Below, piece by piece: positions 25,662 through 34,048 of a stretch of DNA of 64,000 nucleotides (positions are counted from its first letter, which is position 1; every line of letters begins with the position of its first letter). The stretch covers positions 396,283 through 460,282 of the forward strand of contig NZ_HG322952.1 in assembly GCF_000455325.1 (NCBI RefSeq), read 5' to 3'. The notes below the pieces were generated by a model. That model was not told where the DNA came from and searched no databases. It saw only the letters and a list, made by a program, of their open reading frames with translations. Origin of the DNA: Mycolicibacterium septicum DSM 44393 (GTDB lineage: Bacteria; Actinomycetota; Actinomycetes; Mycobacteriales; Mycobacteriaceae). Made by a program: the position numbers and the translations under genes.

Positions 25662-27085
25662 ACGCGGGCGTTCTTTCCGCCGGTGCAGGTGATCCAGCTG
25701 TCGCCCGGGGACTGCTGGCAGTGCATCAGGAAGTTGGAGCCGTCGCACAAGGCGCCGGGCACCTTGCCGCAGTCCACGGCGCCCGGCGCCGACACCGCGC
25801 GCGGCAACGGACTCGCGTTGCCGTATTCGGCCCAGTACGACGTCAGCACGCTGTTGGTGAAAAGGCATGAGGTTTCCTGGGTTCCGCGTCCGGCGCGGCT
25901 GCCGAACCCGGTGCCGGTGGTCACCGCGAAACCGTCGTCGCACGACTGGTGCAGACTGCTCTGATCGGGTCCGGTGACCAGGGGCGGCAGCGGTCCCCCG
26001 CCGTGCGCCGGGTCCCCCGCCGACGCCGTGGCCGGTGTATCCGCGGGCTGGCCCGCGTTCTTGACGAGCATGCCGATGACCACGCCGATGCCACCGAGGA
26101 TCAGCGCGGCGGCTACTGCGATGACGGTCGGCAGCACCCAACTGCGCCTGCGCGGTTCGGACTCGGGAACCGGCGCGGGGTGGTCGGGCACCGGACTGTA
26201 GACGGGCGCGGCAAGGGTCGCCGCGACGCTCGGCGCCAGGTGTGTTGCGGTCGCCGGTGCCGAGCCGGCCTGCAGCGCCCGCTGCGCGGCACGCCCCAAT
26301 CCGCCTGCGGTTCCGTACCGATCGTCGGGATCCTTGGCCATGCCGCGCGTGATCACATCGTCGAAAGTCGCGGGGACGGCAGGATTCGTCGTGCTGGGTC
26401 GCGGGGGCGGTACGGAAACGTGGGCGGCGAGCACGCTTTCCAGATCGTCACCAGGGAACGGCACATGGCCGGTCAACGATTCGTACAGCACACAGGCCAA
26501 CGAGTACGAATCGACCGCGGATGTCACCGTCTGTCCGGTGAACCGTTCGGGCGCCATGTAATTCAAGGTGCCGATGCGGCTTCCCTCGGTGGTCAGATGG
26601 CTGTCCCCCTGGCTCTCCGCGATGCCGAAGTCGACCAGGTAGGCGAAATCGGCCGGGGTGACGATGATGTTCTGCGGCTTGATGTCGCGATGGATCAATC
26701 CGGCGGTGTGTGCCGCGTCGAGCGCGGCGGCGATCTGGGTGACGATGGCCACCGCCCGAGCCGGCGCGAGCGGTCCGTGGGCGATCAGATCCGACAGCGT
26801 CGCACCCTGCACCAGACGCATGTCGATGTACAGGTTGCCGTCGATCTCACCCCAGTCGTGGATGGGGATGACATGCGGCTCCTGTAGGACCGCGGCGGCG
26901 TGGGATTCGCGTTGGAATCGGGTGCGAAACGTGGTGTCGTGGGAGTACTGGTCGGCGAGGATCTTCAGGGCGACGGTGCGGTTCTTTTCGGTATCGAAGG
27001 CCTCGTACACCTCCCCCATTCCGCCCCTGCCGAGCAGGCGCGTGATGGAGTACTTACCGAACGTCGTGCCGACGCGCGAATCCAC
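25649..27085 (-). CDS. transmembrane Ser/Thr protein kinase (Pkn family)
   Basis: A 478-aa receptor-type kinase. The catalytic domain (residues about 10-275) has LGRGGMGEVYEA, the ATP Lys in VALKIL, IHRDIKPQN, VDFGIAE and an activation loop with SRIGTLNYMAPE. A Pro/Ala juxtamembrane region leads to one membrane helix (about 318-343) and an external domain of about 130 residues with six Cys, ending KNARVYLW. That external domain resembles small sensor domains of mycobacterial Pkn proteins. The neighbouring EmbR-like FHA protein is the obvious substrate candidate. Confidence 0.94.
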   Translation of the reverse strand: MDSRVGTTFGKYSITRLLGRGGMGEVYEAFDTEKNRTVALKILADQYSHDTTFRTRFQRESHAAAVLQEPHVIPIHDWGEIDGNLYIDMRLVQGATLSDLIAHGPLAPARAVAIVTQIAAALDAAHTAGLIHRDIKPQNIIVTPADFAYLVDFGIAESQGDSHLTTEGSRIGTLNYMAPERFTGQTVTSAVDSYSLACVLYESLTGHVPFPGDDLESVLAAHVSVPPPRPSTTNPAVPATFDDVITRGMAKDPDDRYGTAGGLGRAAQRALQAGSAPATATHLAPSVAATLAAPVYSPVPDHPAPVPESEPRRRSWVLPTVIAVAAALILGGIGVVIGMLVKNAGQPADTPATASAGDPAHGGGPLPPLVTGPDQSSLHQSCDDGFAVTTGTGFGSRAGRGTQETSCLFTNSVLTSYWAEYGNASPLPRAVSAPGAVDCGKVPGALCDGSNFLMHCQQSPGDSWITCTGGKNARVYLW

Positions 27086-27169
27086 TGCCGATCCCCCTGG
27101 TCGTTCGTTATAGACGCAGTATCGCCTGTGGGACCACCGGATGCAGAAAATTGCCGACCTTCCGGCCGG

Positions 27170-27628
27170 TCAGGGACTCCCGATCGCGGGCACTGTGTCG
27201 GGTGGGCCCTTTGGCCCTTGGTACCCGGGGCAGGCTATCTCGATCTTGACCTGGCGCCATCCCGGCCCCTCCTCGGCAGGCATCCGTCCGCTGATCGTGT
27301 AGACGTCGTCGACCTTGATGGCCGTCATTTCCTGCGAGTCCTTGGCGAAACCACTGCCTTCGGGGATATGGAAGCCCACCGCCGTCACGACCAGGCGATG
27401 TGTCGTCGCCAGCATCACCCGCACGCTTCGTCGGTGATTGGTCGCCGACGGCGAGGCATAGATCAGCAGGTTGCCGTCAGGGAACCGGGTGCAGGTGACC
27501 TGCGCGGTCAGGGAGTGGACGTCGCCGTCGATGACGATCTTGACGTCGGACAGCCCTGCTCCGGGCGCACACCCTGCCAACAGTGCGATCGCAGCCGCTG
27601 GCGCCGCGATACCGACCCGGGCACGCAT
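27170..27628 (-). CDS. LpqH-like (19-kDa antigen family) lipoprotein
   Basis: A 152-aa protein. ATG 27628 begins a lipoprotein signal ending in the lipobox LLAGC (Cys near residue 20). The mature part contains VKIVIDGDVHSLTAQVTC and a final KIEIACP, the same arrangement as LpqH-family antigens, whose two Cys form a disulfide. It is expected to sit in the cell envelope. Longer in-frame starts exist upstream but would bury the lipobox. It lies next to the kinase on the same strand, 84 bases downstream of its start, with no clear shared promoter. Confidence 0.83.
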   Translation of the reverse strand: MRARVGIAAPAAAIALLAGCAPGAGLSDVKIVIDGDVHSLTAQVTCTRFPDGNLLIYASPSATNHRRSVRVMLATTHRLVVTAVGFHIPEGSGFAKDSQEMTAIKVDDVYTISGRMPAEEGPGWRQVKIEIACPGYQGPKGPPDTVPAIGSP

Positions 27629-27701
27629 CTGTGCAGTATGACGAAGAATTAGGTAGCCGACTACGCTACGCAGCCGACATACCACGCACGACACTTCAAG
27701 G

Positions 27702-28337
27702 ATGAGCGAGCAGGGTATGCAGGGCAGCGAGGCCAGGGACGGGAACCGGCTGGCACCGGAGTACCTGGCGCACTGGGTCGTCAAGACTGCCCGCAGCGAC
27801 GAGGTAATCGCTTGGTATCGCATGGTGTTCGGAGCTCGCGTCGTTCACGAAGATTCGAAGATCGCATTCTTGACGTGGGACGAGGAAAGCCATCGCCTTG
27901 CTCTGGTCAAGGTCCCGCGGTTCCTCCGCTTCCTCTTTCCGCTCGCCCGGCTGCGCCGCAAGTTCTACGGCATCGACCATCTCGGCTTCACCATCGGATC
28001 CTTGGAACAGTTGCTGTCGACCTATGAGCGGCTCAAGCAGGCCGGTATCACGCCGGTCTGGTCGATCAACCACGGTCCGACCACCTCGTTGTACTACGAG
28101 GACCCGGACGGGGTCAGACTCGAATTCCAGACCGAAAACTTCGCGACGGCGAAAGCGACCGCGGACTACTTTCTCAGCGGTGCGTTCGCCGAGAATCCGA
28201 TCGGGGTCAACTTCGACCCTGACTATCTGCTTGAACGGCAGCGCAGTGGCACCGACCCGGCCGAGCTCCGCCGGCAGGGAGCTGGCACCCGCCCCGGCAC
28301 CACAGTGCGGCGTGCACTGACGTGGAAGACGCTTTGA
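27702..28337 (+). CDS. VOC (glyoxalase/extradiol dioxygenase) superfamily protein
   Basis: A 211-aa protein; CAAGGATG places a ribosome binding site close to the ATG. Two half-modules are visible: LAHWVVKTARSDEVIAWY and GIDHLGFTIG, then DPDGVRLEFQTE, the typical last strand with a metal-ligand Glu. His in LAHW, His in IDHLGF and this Glu would form the metal site. Members include ring-cleaving dioxygenases and isomerases; the C-terminal 60 residues, with DPDYLLERQRSG, resemble those of catechol 2,3-dioxygenase-like proteins. The substrate is not predictable. Confidence 0.88.
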   Translation: MSEQGMQGSEARDGNRLAPEYLAHWVVKTARSDEVIAWYRMVFGARVVHEDSKIAFLTWDEESHRLALVKVPRFLRFLFPLARLRRKFYGIDHLGFTIGSLEQLLSTYERLKQAGITPVWSINHGPTTSLYYEDPDGVRLEFQTENFATAKATADYFLSGAFAENPIGVNFDPDYLLERQRSGTDPAELRRQGAGTRPGTTVRRALTWKTL

Positions 28338-28347
28338 GGTGGCACAC

Positions 28348-28944
28348 ATGAAAATCGGCAACTCGATGGTCAGGCCGACCTGTGTGGTCGGCGTAATGGT
28401 GGCCGGCGTGTTCGCACCGGCGACAGGCTGCGCCGATCCGTCTCCCGCGGCCCCGGCCGCCGGTAGCTCGGTCACGCTGCAGGACTTGCTATCCGCACCG
28501 GTGCCGGCGCTGTGTCAGCACGACCCGGGAAAACTGGTGAACGGGCAACTACCGCCGCAGGATTCGCATCCCGGTTCGGTGAGGATCGCCCAGAGAAACG
28601 ATGAGACAGACCCGAGTTACAAGGTCGCGTTCGGCAACCTGACCGGCGGCGCCAACACCGATGCCGCGATGGTGACCGACTGCAGCGCCGGTGGGGTGCC
28701 CTGGCCCGAGACCGTGCAGCTCTACACGGCCGGGCCGACGCTGTTGGGCGGGGTAAACCTGGGCGACCTCACGCACAGCCGCGAGGTCGTGACCGACCTG
28801 TCGATCAGTGATGGTGTCGCGCACGTGAACTGGCTGGCCAACGGTCCCGACGATGGCGAGTGTTGTCCCACCATCAAGATGGCCGCCGATCTGCGGTGGG
28901 ACGGTTCCACCGTGAGCGCCCAGAACGTCCGCAGACTGAACTGA
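28348..28944 (+). CDS. exported hypothetical protein
   Basis: A 198-aa protein from ATG 28348, with GAGGTGG about five bases upstream; an in-frame GTG at 28339 is less likely. An N-terminal hydrophobic segment leads to GCADPSP near residue 28, which could be a lipobox (TGC) or a Sec cleavage region. The mature domain has four Cys (LCQHD, DCSAG, ECCPT) and beta-rich segments. No family recognised. It follows the VOC gene by 10 bases and is probably in the same transcript. Confidence 0.75.
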   Translation: MKIGNSMVRPTCVVGVMVAGVFAPATGCADPSPAAPAAGSSVTLQDLLSAPVPALCQHDPGKLVNGQLPPQDSHPGSVRIAQRNDETDPSYKVAFGNLTGGANTDAAMVTDCSAGGVPWPETVQLYTAGPTLLGGVNLGDLTHSREVVTDLSISDGVAHVNWLANGPDDGECCPTIKMAADLRWDGSTVSAQNVRRLN

Positions 28945-28959
28945 GCGGCGCTCGTGCTG

Positions 28960-29592
28960 TCAGAGCTTGCCGGCGGCGAAATCGGCTGCCTGCGCGACCT
29001 TTCCGGACTGCACGTACGACACGTGCGCACCCATGTCCCAGCCACCTTCCCAACAGATCGGGTCGGCTTCGTTGCACTGGTCGATCGAGTTGGCGGCGTA
29101 CTGCGGCGCCAGCGTCGGCAGCGGCATCCCGGAAGCCAGGAGGCCCGAGAAGCTGGTGCGTGGCGTACCGAACAGTGCGGTAGCCGCCACGTGATCGGCG
29201 GTCTGGGGAGTCGCTGCGGTGGTGGCCTGTTCGATGACGGCCGCGCCCTGCGAGTAGCCGCCCAGCACCATCTTCGTGTTCGGGCAACTGGCCGCGATGG
29301 ACTCGATCAGCGACCGCGCCGCGTCGGTGCCGGCCGGGGTGCTGTTGTGGAAGTCGTTGTTGGCCGGGTAGTCCACCGCGGTCCCGTCGACGGTGCGCGG
29401 TGCCACCCGGGCCCGCAGGTCGTCGACAAACGGACCACCGACACTGCCCAGGCCAGGCGGTTCATTGGTGCCGCGGGCGAACACCACCTGAACATCGGGG
29501 CACGGCGCCGCCGCGGCCGGCGCGGCTGTGGCCATCGGGACAGCTGCGGCGAATGCCGCCAAGGCCAGGATCAAAGCAGGCTTGCTGGTCAT
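28960..29592 (-). CDS. cutinase-family secreted serine esterase (second copy)
   Basis: A 210-aa paralogue of the cutinase at 14160-14816. A signal peptide (ALILALAAFAAAVPMATA) precedes APCPDVQVVFARGTNEP. The nucleophile Ser is in GGYSQGA; the Asp/His region reads CNEADPICWEGGWDMGAHVSY. All family Cys are present. It is expected to be exported and act on ester lipids. It is convergent with the previous gene and divergent from the CDP-DAG pyrophosphatase-like gene, so it has its own promoter in the 150-base gap. Confidence 0.93.
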   Translation of the reverse strand: MTSKPALILALAAFAAAVPMATAAPAAAAPCPDVQVVFARGTNEPPGLGSVGGPFVDDLRARVAPRTVDGTAVDYPANNDFHNSTPAGTDAARSLIESIAASCPNTKMVLGGYSQGAAVIEQATTAATPQTADHVAATALFGTPRTSFSGLLASGMPLPTLAPQYAANSIDQCNEADPICWEGGWDMGAHVSYVQSGKVAQAADFAAGKL

Positions 29593-29742
29593 ACCGATCG
29601 ATCGTAGGACCGCCGGCGCCGTTCCCCCGATCGGTGGACACGCGATTCCGCCGATTCATGGCCTGACCAGCGGACAGACGTGGCGACTCGCAAACGGGAT
29701 GGTGTTTTCAACACACCAACACCGATCGAGGGGAACACCACA

Positions 29743-30606
29743 ATGACCACCAACACCACCAACCGCATCGGCTTCTTCCGCCGCACCGCACTCATCGCCG
29801 CAGCGGTGGCCGTACCGGCAATGGGACTCGCCATCGCGCCGACCGCCGGCGCGCAGGCCGCCGATTTCGGACCGTGCGGAAACGTGCACGACAACGTCGA
29901 CCTCTGGAAGGACGTCAAGTACGCCACGCCAGCGCACAAGGACGGCGCCATCGACGTCGTGTTCCCCGGCGGGGACAAGTCCCGCGGCTACGCCGTCCGG
30001 CAGGGACACAAGCCGGCCCAGCTGACGGACCTGCTGGTGATCCCGACGGCCCGCGAGACCGGCATCGAATGCGACAACCTGTTGGACGCCGGCGCTCCCC
30101 ACTACTTCAAGGACGCCTTCGAGCAGGCCAGCATCCTGCCGCCGGGCAACCAGGGCCAGGCTCCGGATTGGGCACTGGGCATCAACTCCGCCGACAACCG
30201 CGGCCAGAACCAGCTGCACATCCACGTGACCCTGCTCGACCCCACCGCCCGCGCCGATATCGACCAGGCCGTCAAGAACCACAAGGTCACCAAGGACGAG
30301 AAGGCCTGGAAGACCTCGGTGATCGGGGTGCGTGGCCACACCGAGAAGGGCCCGATCGAGACGAGCCCCCGCGGCTACCGGGCCTGGAACACCGACAACA
30401 TGGACCAGAACTTCTTTGCGGCGCTGAACACCCAGATCGTCGCGCCGCTGAAGAAGGCGGGCGCCGATGTGGGCATGAACAACGAGACCCTGCTGATCAC
30501 CAAGAACCACCAGGGCCCCGGGTTCATCGTGCTCGCCAGCGATGAGAAGTCCGGCATGACCCCGTTCGGCGTCAACAACATCGAGCGGCTGCTCGACAAG
30601 GGCTGA
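29743..30606 (+). CDS. secreted CDP-diacylglycerol pyrophosphatase-like protein
   Basis: A 287-aa protein. ATG 29743 has GAGGGG upstream and gives a signal peptide with an RR pair (FFRRTALIAAAVAVP), possibly Tat. The mature protein has LLVIPTARETGIE and the HIT-like motif NQLHIHVTLL, both typical of the CDH family that splits CDP-diacylglycerol into CMP and phosphatidate. The His of HIH is the expected nucleophile. An external location would be unusual for a phospholipid precursor enzyme, so the physiological substrate may be another nucleotide-linked compound. A strong terminator follows. Confidence 0.88.
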   Translation: MTTNTTNRIGFFRRTALIAAAVAVPAMGLAIAPTAGAQAADFGPCGNVHDNVDLWKDVKYATPAHKDGAIDVVFPGGDKSRGYAVRQGHKPAQLTDLLVIPTARETGIECDNLLDAGAPHYFKDAFEQASILPPGNQGQAPDWALGINSADNRGQNQLHIHVTLLDPTARADIDQAVKNHKVTKDEKAWKTSVIGVRGHTEKGPIETSPRGYRAWNTDNMDQNFFAALNTQIVAPLKKAGADVGMNNETLLITKNHQGPGFIVLASDEKSGMTPFGVNNIERLLDKG

Positions 30607-30620
30607 CGCTGCCCCCAAGC

Positions 30621-30652
30621 CCAACGGCCACCCGAGTACGGGTGGCCGTTGG
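30621..30652 (+). terminator. intrinsic terminator hairpin
   Basis: CCAACGGCCACCCG (30621-30634) and its perfect complement (30639-30652) form a 14-bp stem with the loop AGTA, followed by TGTGTTTGGTGT. It lies 15 bases after the CDH-like gene and just before the end of the convergent Ddn-like gene, so it may serve both. Confidence 0.88.
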
Positions 30653-30663
30653 TGTGTTTGGTG

Positions 30664-31104
30664 TCAGGTGACGCCGGGTTTGTGCATCCCAGCGCCAAGC
30701 CCGTGAGGTGCGGAAGTCAGCGCGCAATCGTCAGCAACAGAGATGCCTCGTTGGTAGGGAAATGCTCTGTAGAGCAATCGGGAACGTGGCGCGACGAGTG
30801 GTGCAGCCTCGACCTTGCTCACCACCCGTGGGTTGGTAAGCACGACAACTCGTCCCCGCTTGTGCAGCGCTTTCGGTCCCCCGGCCAGCACGTTCTTCAA
30901 CCAGTCCGTCTGCGAGCCGTAGCCGACGAGGATGGCGTGGCCATCGTGGGTCTTGAACACCAACAGGGGCGTTCGATACCGCTTACCTGACTTCCGCCCG
31001 AAATGCTCGAGCGTCCCGAGGCTCGGAAGCCACGGCGTGATCGCGCAAGCCAGCGGATTGGTCACTCGCTTGTTGAAATGTGCGATTCGTCGAGGAACGC
31101 GCAT
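30664..31104 (-). CDS. deazaflavin (F420)-dependent nitroreductase family protein (Ddn-like)
   Basis: A 146-aa protein of the Ddn/FPOR-type split-barrel group. Typical elements are LEHFGRKSGKRYRTPLLVF, VGYGSQTDWLKNVLAGG and VLTNPRVVS. These proteins bind F420 and reduce quinones or nitro compounds, and many are membrane-associated. The ATG lies 90 bases outside the left end of the tRNA island. A paralogue with a frameshifted C-terminus lies at 36956-37342, on the far side of the island. Confidence 0.9.
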   Translation of the reverse strand: MRVPRRIAHFNKRVTNPLACAITPWLPSLGTLEHFGRKSGKRYRTPLLVFKTHDGHAILVGYGSQTDWLKNVLAGGPKALHKRGRVVVLTNPRVVSKVEAAPLVAPRSRLLYRAFPYQRGISVADDCALTSAPHGLGAGMHKPGVT

Positions 31105-31193
31105 TCTCGGAGTCTAGGTGCTGATCGAGGTCGGTGAGAGCGGCGCGGTCGGCTTGGCCGTTTACGCAGGCCGTGCAAGCCGCAACGACGCCC

Positions 31194-31236
31194 GTGCCCC
31201 CAGTCTGACTCGAACCGACACTTAGCGGATTTTAAG
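31194..31236 (-). repeat. tRNA 3'-half remnant, probable attachment-site repeat
   Basis: 41 of 43 bases match 35651-35693, the 3' half of the intact tRNA from the anticodon loop to the discriminator. The 5' half is absent. This is the expected distal att repeat of an element that inserted into the tRNA gene. Confidence 0.88.
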
Positions 31237-31432
31237 CGCGAATTGGCTGCGATTCGACAGTAGCCGCAATGCTTCGCCGCGACCCATCAGAGTATACAAA
31301 GCCCATTCAGACGGAATTGAACCGGTGCGGACGATCCGTTAGCGACTGCAGAATCTGTTTGCTCATTTGGGCAAGCTGGCGAAAGTTCGCTGACGCGGCG
31401 CAGACTTGGTTGCGTTTGATTCGACTCGAGAA

Positions 31433-32377
31433 TCACGGAAAAGGATGACGACCATCTGCGAGGTGCCAACCGATCAGTTCGCCGACTGACCCCAGGACGG
31501 CGACTACGTCGCCAGGCGAAAGGCTCGCGAGCGCATGTTGCACAGCCCCGGAACGCGTGGAGAAGTACTTGAAGGGCTGCTGATTCTGAGTCAATCGGCA
31601 CCATCGGTTGTTCCGTAGGCCGGCATAGTGGATCGTAAGGTTCCCAGCAAGTTGCACCTTGCTGGCGTTGTCCGGCGTCACAACGTTATCAGCGAGGCGT
31701 GTCATCCCAGCGCTGAAGACGACATCGAAGGCAAAGCAGAGCGGGACGGCGAGGCCCAGAATTTCGATCAAATCGGAATACTCGATTGGGTGCCCGCCGT
31801 GCGCGGCGGCATTCCGCTTCAAGCTACATGTCAAGAACCTTCCCTGAATCGGTAGGCCAACATTACCGATGCGATCGAGCACACTTTGCATCTGCCCCCA
31901 CGGGTCCGCGATATGGAGGCTGCCAAGCGCCGTAGTGATATCCGTTACCGAAACATTCGAACCACTTCTTAGTAGTGAATACTCGTGAATACTGAACTGT
32001 TGCTGATTATCGGTGCTCGCGACGGCTCCGGCCACCGTTCGTATGATCTGCATCTGGTTTGGCTTGTCGTAGCCAGCTTCGCGAATACCATTCTTGATGG
32101 CATCGACCACGGACGCCTTTTGAATGCCCGGCGGAAGCTGTCCAAAGTTTAGCGTCGAAATCTGCGCGAGATTCTGGAAATGCTCTCTGACACGTTCTTT
32201 CAGATAGTCTTCAATTCCATTGAAGGCCACGACGTACAATCCGCGACGAAGAAGAGCGGCGGTAAGATTGTCACTTTGGTTGACTGGACCGGGAGCTAAG
32301 CGGCGCAGTGCATCTGACTCCGCAGCACGGCGCATTCCATCGATGTTATCAAGAAAATCGTTTCTCGCACCACCCAT
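31433..32377 (-). CDS. HEPN-domain protein (MAE_28990-like), predicted RNase
   Basis: A 314-aa island protein. The middle part has CSLKRNAAAHGG near residue 190, an R-x4-H HEPN motif (Arg, then NAAA, then His) expected to form the active site of a dimeric metal-independent RNase. The N-terminal helices (RRGLYVVAFNGIEDYLKERVREHF) also suit a MAE_28990-type HEPN. The C-terminal 70 residues are a small beta-rich domain ending in GDVVAVLGSVGELIGWHL. The gene starts 11 bases after the DUF262 gene on the same strand, so the two form a unit. Function is inferred from the motif and pairing. Confidence 0.75.
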   Translation of the reverse strand: MGGARNDFLDNIDGMRRAAESDALRRLAPGPVNQSDNLTAALLRRGLYVVAFNGIEDYLKERVREHFQNLAQISTLNFGQLPPGIQKASVVDAIKNGIREAGYDKPNQMQIIRTVAGAVASTDNQQQFSIHEYSLLRSGSNVSVTDITTALGSLHIADPWGQMQSVLDRIGNVGLPIQGRFLTCSLKRNAAAHGGHPIEYSDLIEILGLAVPLCFAFDVVFSAGMTRLADNVVTPDNASKVQLAGNLTIHYAGLRNNRWCRLTQNQQPFKYFSTRSGAVQHALASLSPGDVVAVLGSVGELIGWHLADGRHPFP

Positions 32378-32388
32378 TACCGCGGGAC

Positions 32389-33507
32389 CTAACGCCCCGA
32401 GGTAAAATTATCTAGACACTCAATAGTTTTCTCGATGCGATATCGGACCTTGGCGGGGTTATTTGTACCAGTCCGTATCGCTTCATCAAACCTTGCATCA
32501 CTGAACAACTTCATGTATTGCACGATGAACTTGTCTCTGCGGCCAATGATTGCTTCCAACTGCTTGCCAGGAAACGAATCCACGGCAATCATCTGAGCGT
32601 CGAACAAAGCGCTGAGCGTCTGGTTTCGCCACTGCCCGCGCTCGAACCTAAGGAATGCATTCTCCTGAAATATTTCTTGACACGCCCCAATGGCATTATT
32701 GAACTGCGCTTCCTTTTGCCTCAAGAATTTGGCATCGGGATCGCGATTTTCGGACATGTAGGAGTTCATTGATGTTCGGAAATCGCCACTGAATTGCCGC
32801 CAATAAGCTTCGATAGTAAAGAAGCGAAGAACGTACTCGACGTCCTGCATCGTCATGTAGTTACTTGAACGAGTTGTCGAGATTTTCAGCCTGTCACGCA
32901 GAAACGGGTTCCTCGAAAGGCCGATAAGCAGATCATTGAATGCTCCGCGAAACAGGACATTTCGAATCTCTTGCGCATTCAACTCTTCGCCACCAGAGTT
33001 TAGACGGTGAAATACCTCATACTTTGTTTCCGGATCAGACTGCCTCAAAAGAGTAACGACACGAATGTACGGCCGCACACGCAGGGCATTAGCAAGTTCA
33101 GCTGGCAGATCCGAGAACCTTAGCCCTTCGATTTCTTGGAACCGGCTAAGATTTGTTAGCACAAGATTCTCAGACATGAACTGACTTATCGACGTTATGC
33201 GCTGCTTTCCGTCGATCACCGAGTACCGACCGAACTCTTCTTCCGCGAGGTAAACGGGCGGTACTGGGATATTCAATAGGAATGACTCGATCAAAGCGGA
33301 CGACTGAGCAGGGCTCCATCGCTCGCGTCGCTGGAACTCAGGCTTTACATCAATCGAACCAGACGAGACCATTCCTGAAACGGATTCGAGCGATAAGTCT
33401 GAGGATTGAAGTACCAGGCTCCGTTGGGCTTCATCGAACCGCTTCGCGATGTCGCGGGCTCGCGACGGCGTAATAGCCAACGTTGGCTGTCCTTCCTGAT
33501 GTTCCAA
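32389..33507 (-). CDS. DUF262 (GmrS/ParB-like) domain protein
   Basis: A 372-aa protein. The N-terminal DUF262 fold shows FQRRERWSPAQSSALIESFL, NIPVPPVYL, the nucleotide-handling motif YSVIDGKQRITSI near residue 118, and FHRLNSGGEELNAQEIRN near 190. The family is related to ParB-type NTPases and is found in GmrSD restriction enzymes and other defence genes. There is no C-terminal DUF1524/HNH nuclease here: the C-terminal 150 residues are helical and lack HNH residues, so the partner HEPN protein probably supplies the nuclease. Clearly AT-rich codon use marks it as imported. Confidence 0.88.
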   Translation of the reverse strand: MEHQEGQPTLAITPSRARDIAKRFDEAQRSLVLQSSDLSLESVSGMVSSGSIDVKPEFQRRERWSPAQSSALIESFLLNIPVPPVYLAEEEFGRYSVIDGKQRITSISQFMSENLVLTNLSRFQEIEGLRFSDLPAELANALRVRPYIRVVTLLRQSDPETKYEVFHRLNSGGEELNAQEIRNVLFRGAFNDLLIGLSRNPFLRDRLKISTTRSSNYMTMQDVEYVLRFFTIEAYWRQFSGDFRTSMNSYMSENRDPDAKFLRQKEAQFNNAIGACQEIFQENAFLRFERGQWRNQTLSALFDAQMIAVDSFPGKQLEAIIGRRDKFIVQYMKLFSDARFDEAIRTGTNNPAKVRYRIEKTIECLDNFTSGR

Positions 33508-33674
33508 TGTCTAGTTGATCGGGGTAGCGCACAACCAAGAGGACCAGTATGCGCTAACGATGCGTGTTGACGTGATGACTCGCGCCTCCGAGTGTGGCGA
33601 GCCATCGCAGCCTATAGACCGAGTTGCGCCTGAATGATGGCCAACGGATCGATCGCAGCGTCCGGCTAAGCCTG

Positions 33675-34025
33675 CTAGCCCGCGCGGTTCGACAACGATG
33701 CCAGGTTGTCAGCGAAAACCGTTCCCCGCCCAACCTTCGGCGCGGCCGGCTCGTCCTCATTGATGTGGTCCGCGTACGTGGTCAGGGTGAGGACGTACGT
33801 GGAGTGTCCCAGCCACTTGATCACCTGCATGTAGCGCTCCCCCGCGCTGAGATTCATGGTGGCGAAGGTGTGGCGCAGGTCGTGGAAGCGAACGCGTCCG
33901 AGCCTGAGAGCTCGGCATGCTGGTTGCAAGTAGTGCTCGTACAGAGCGGGAGATATAGGGGCAATACGCTGGACTAAAAACCGGCGATCGGTATTAGGCG
34001 GAGGTAACGACGATGACAGCGAAGC
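33675..34025 (-). pseudogene. truncated tyrosine recombinase (phage-type integrase), C-terminal remnant
   Basis: The open frame codes for about 116 residues of the catalytic domain end: RFHDLRHTFATMNL (box with HxxR), then VIKWLGHSTYVLTLTTYADH, which has the GHS His and the nucleophile Tyr. The first catalytic Arg and the N-terminal arm-binding domains are missing, cut by a TGA at 34026-34028. It lies between the DUF262/HEPN unit and the 402-aa gene. It is probably the integrase that placed this island, now inactive. Confidence 0.85.
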
Positions 34026-34048
34026 TCAAAATGCAGCTAGGCGTAGGC

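Noticed and set aside
31237..31432. A gene between the tRNA remnant and the HEPN gene
   Set aside because: No frame with start, ribosome binding site and plausible protein was found in this AT-rich stretch.
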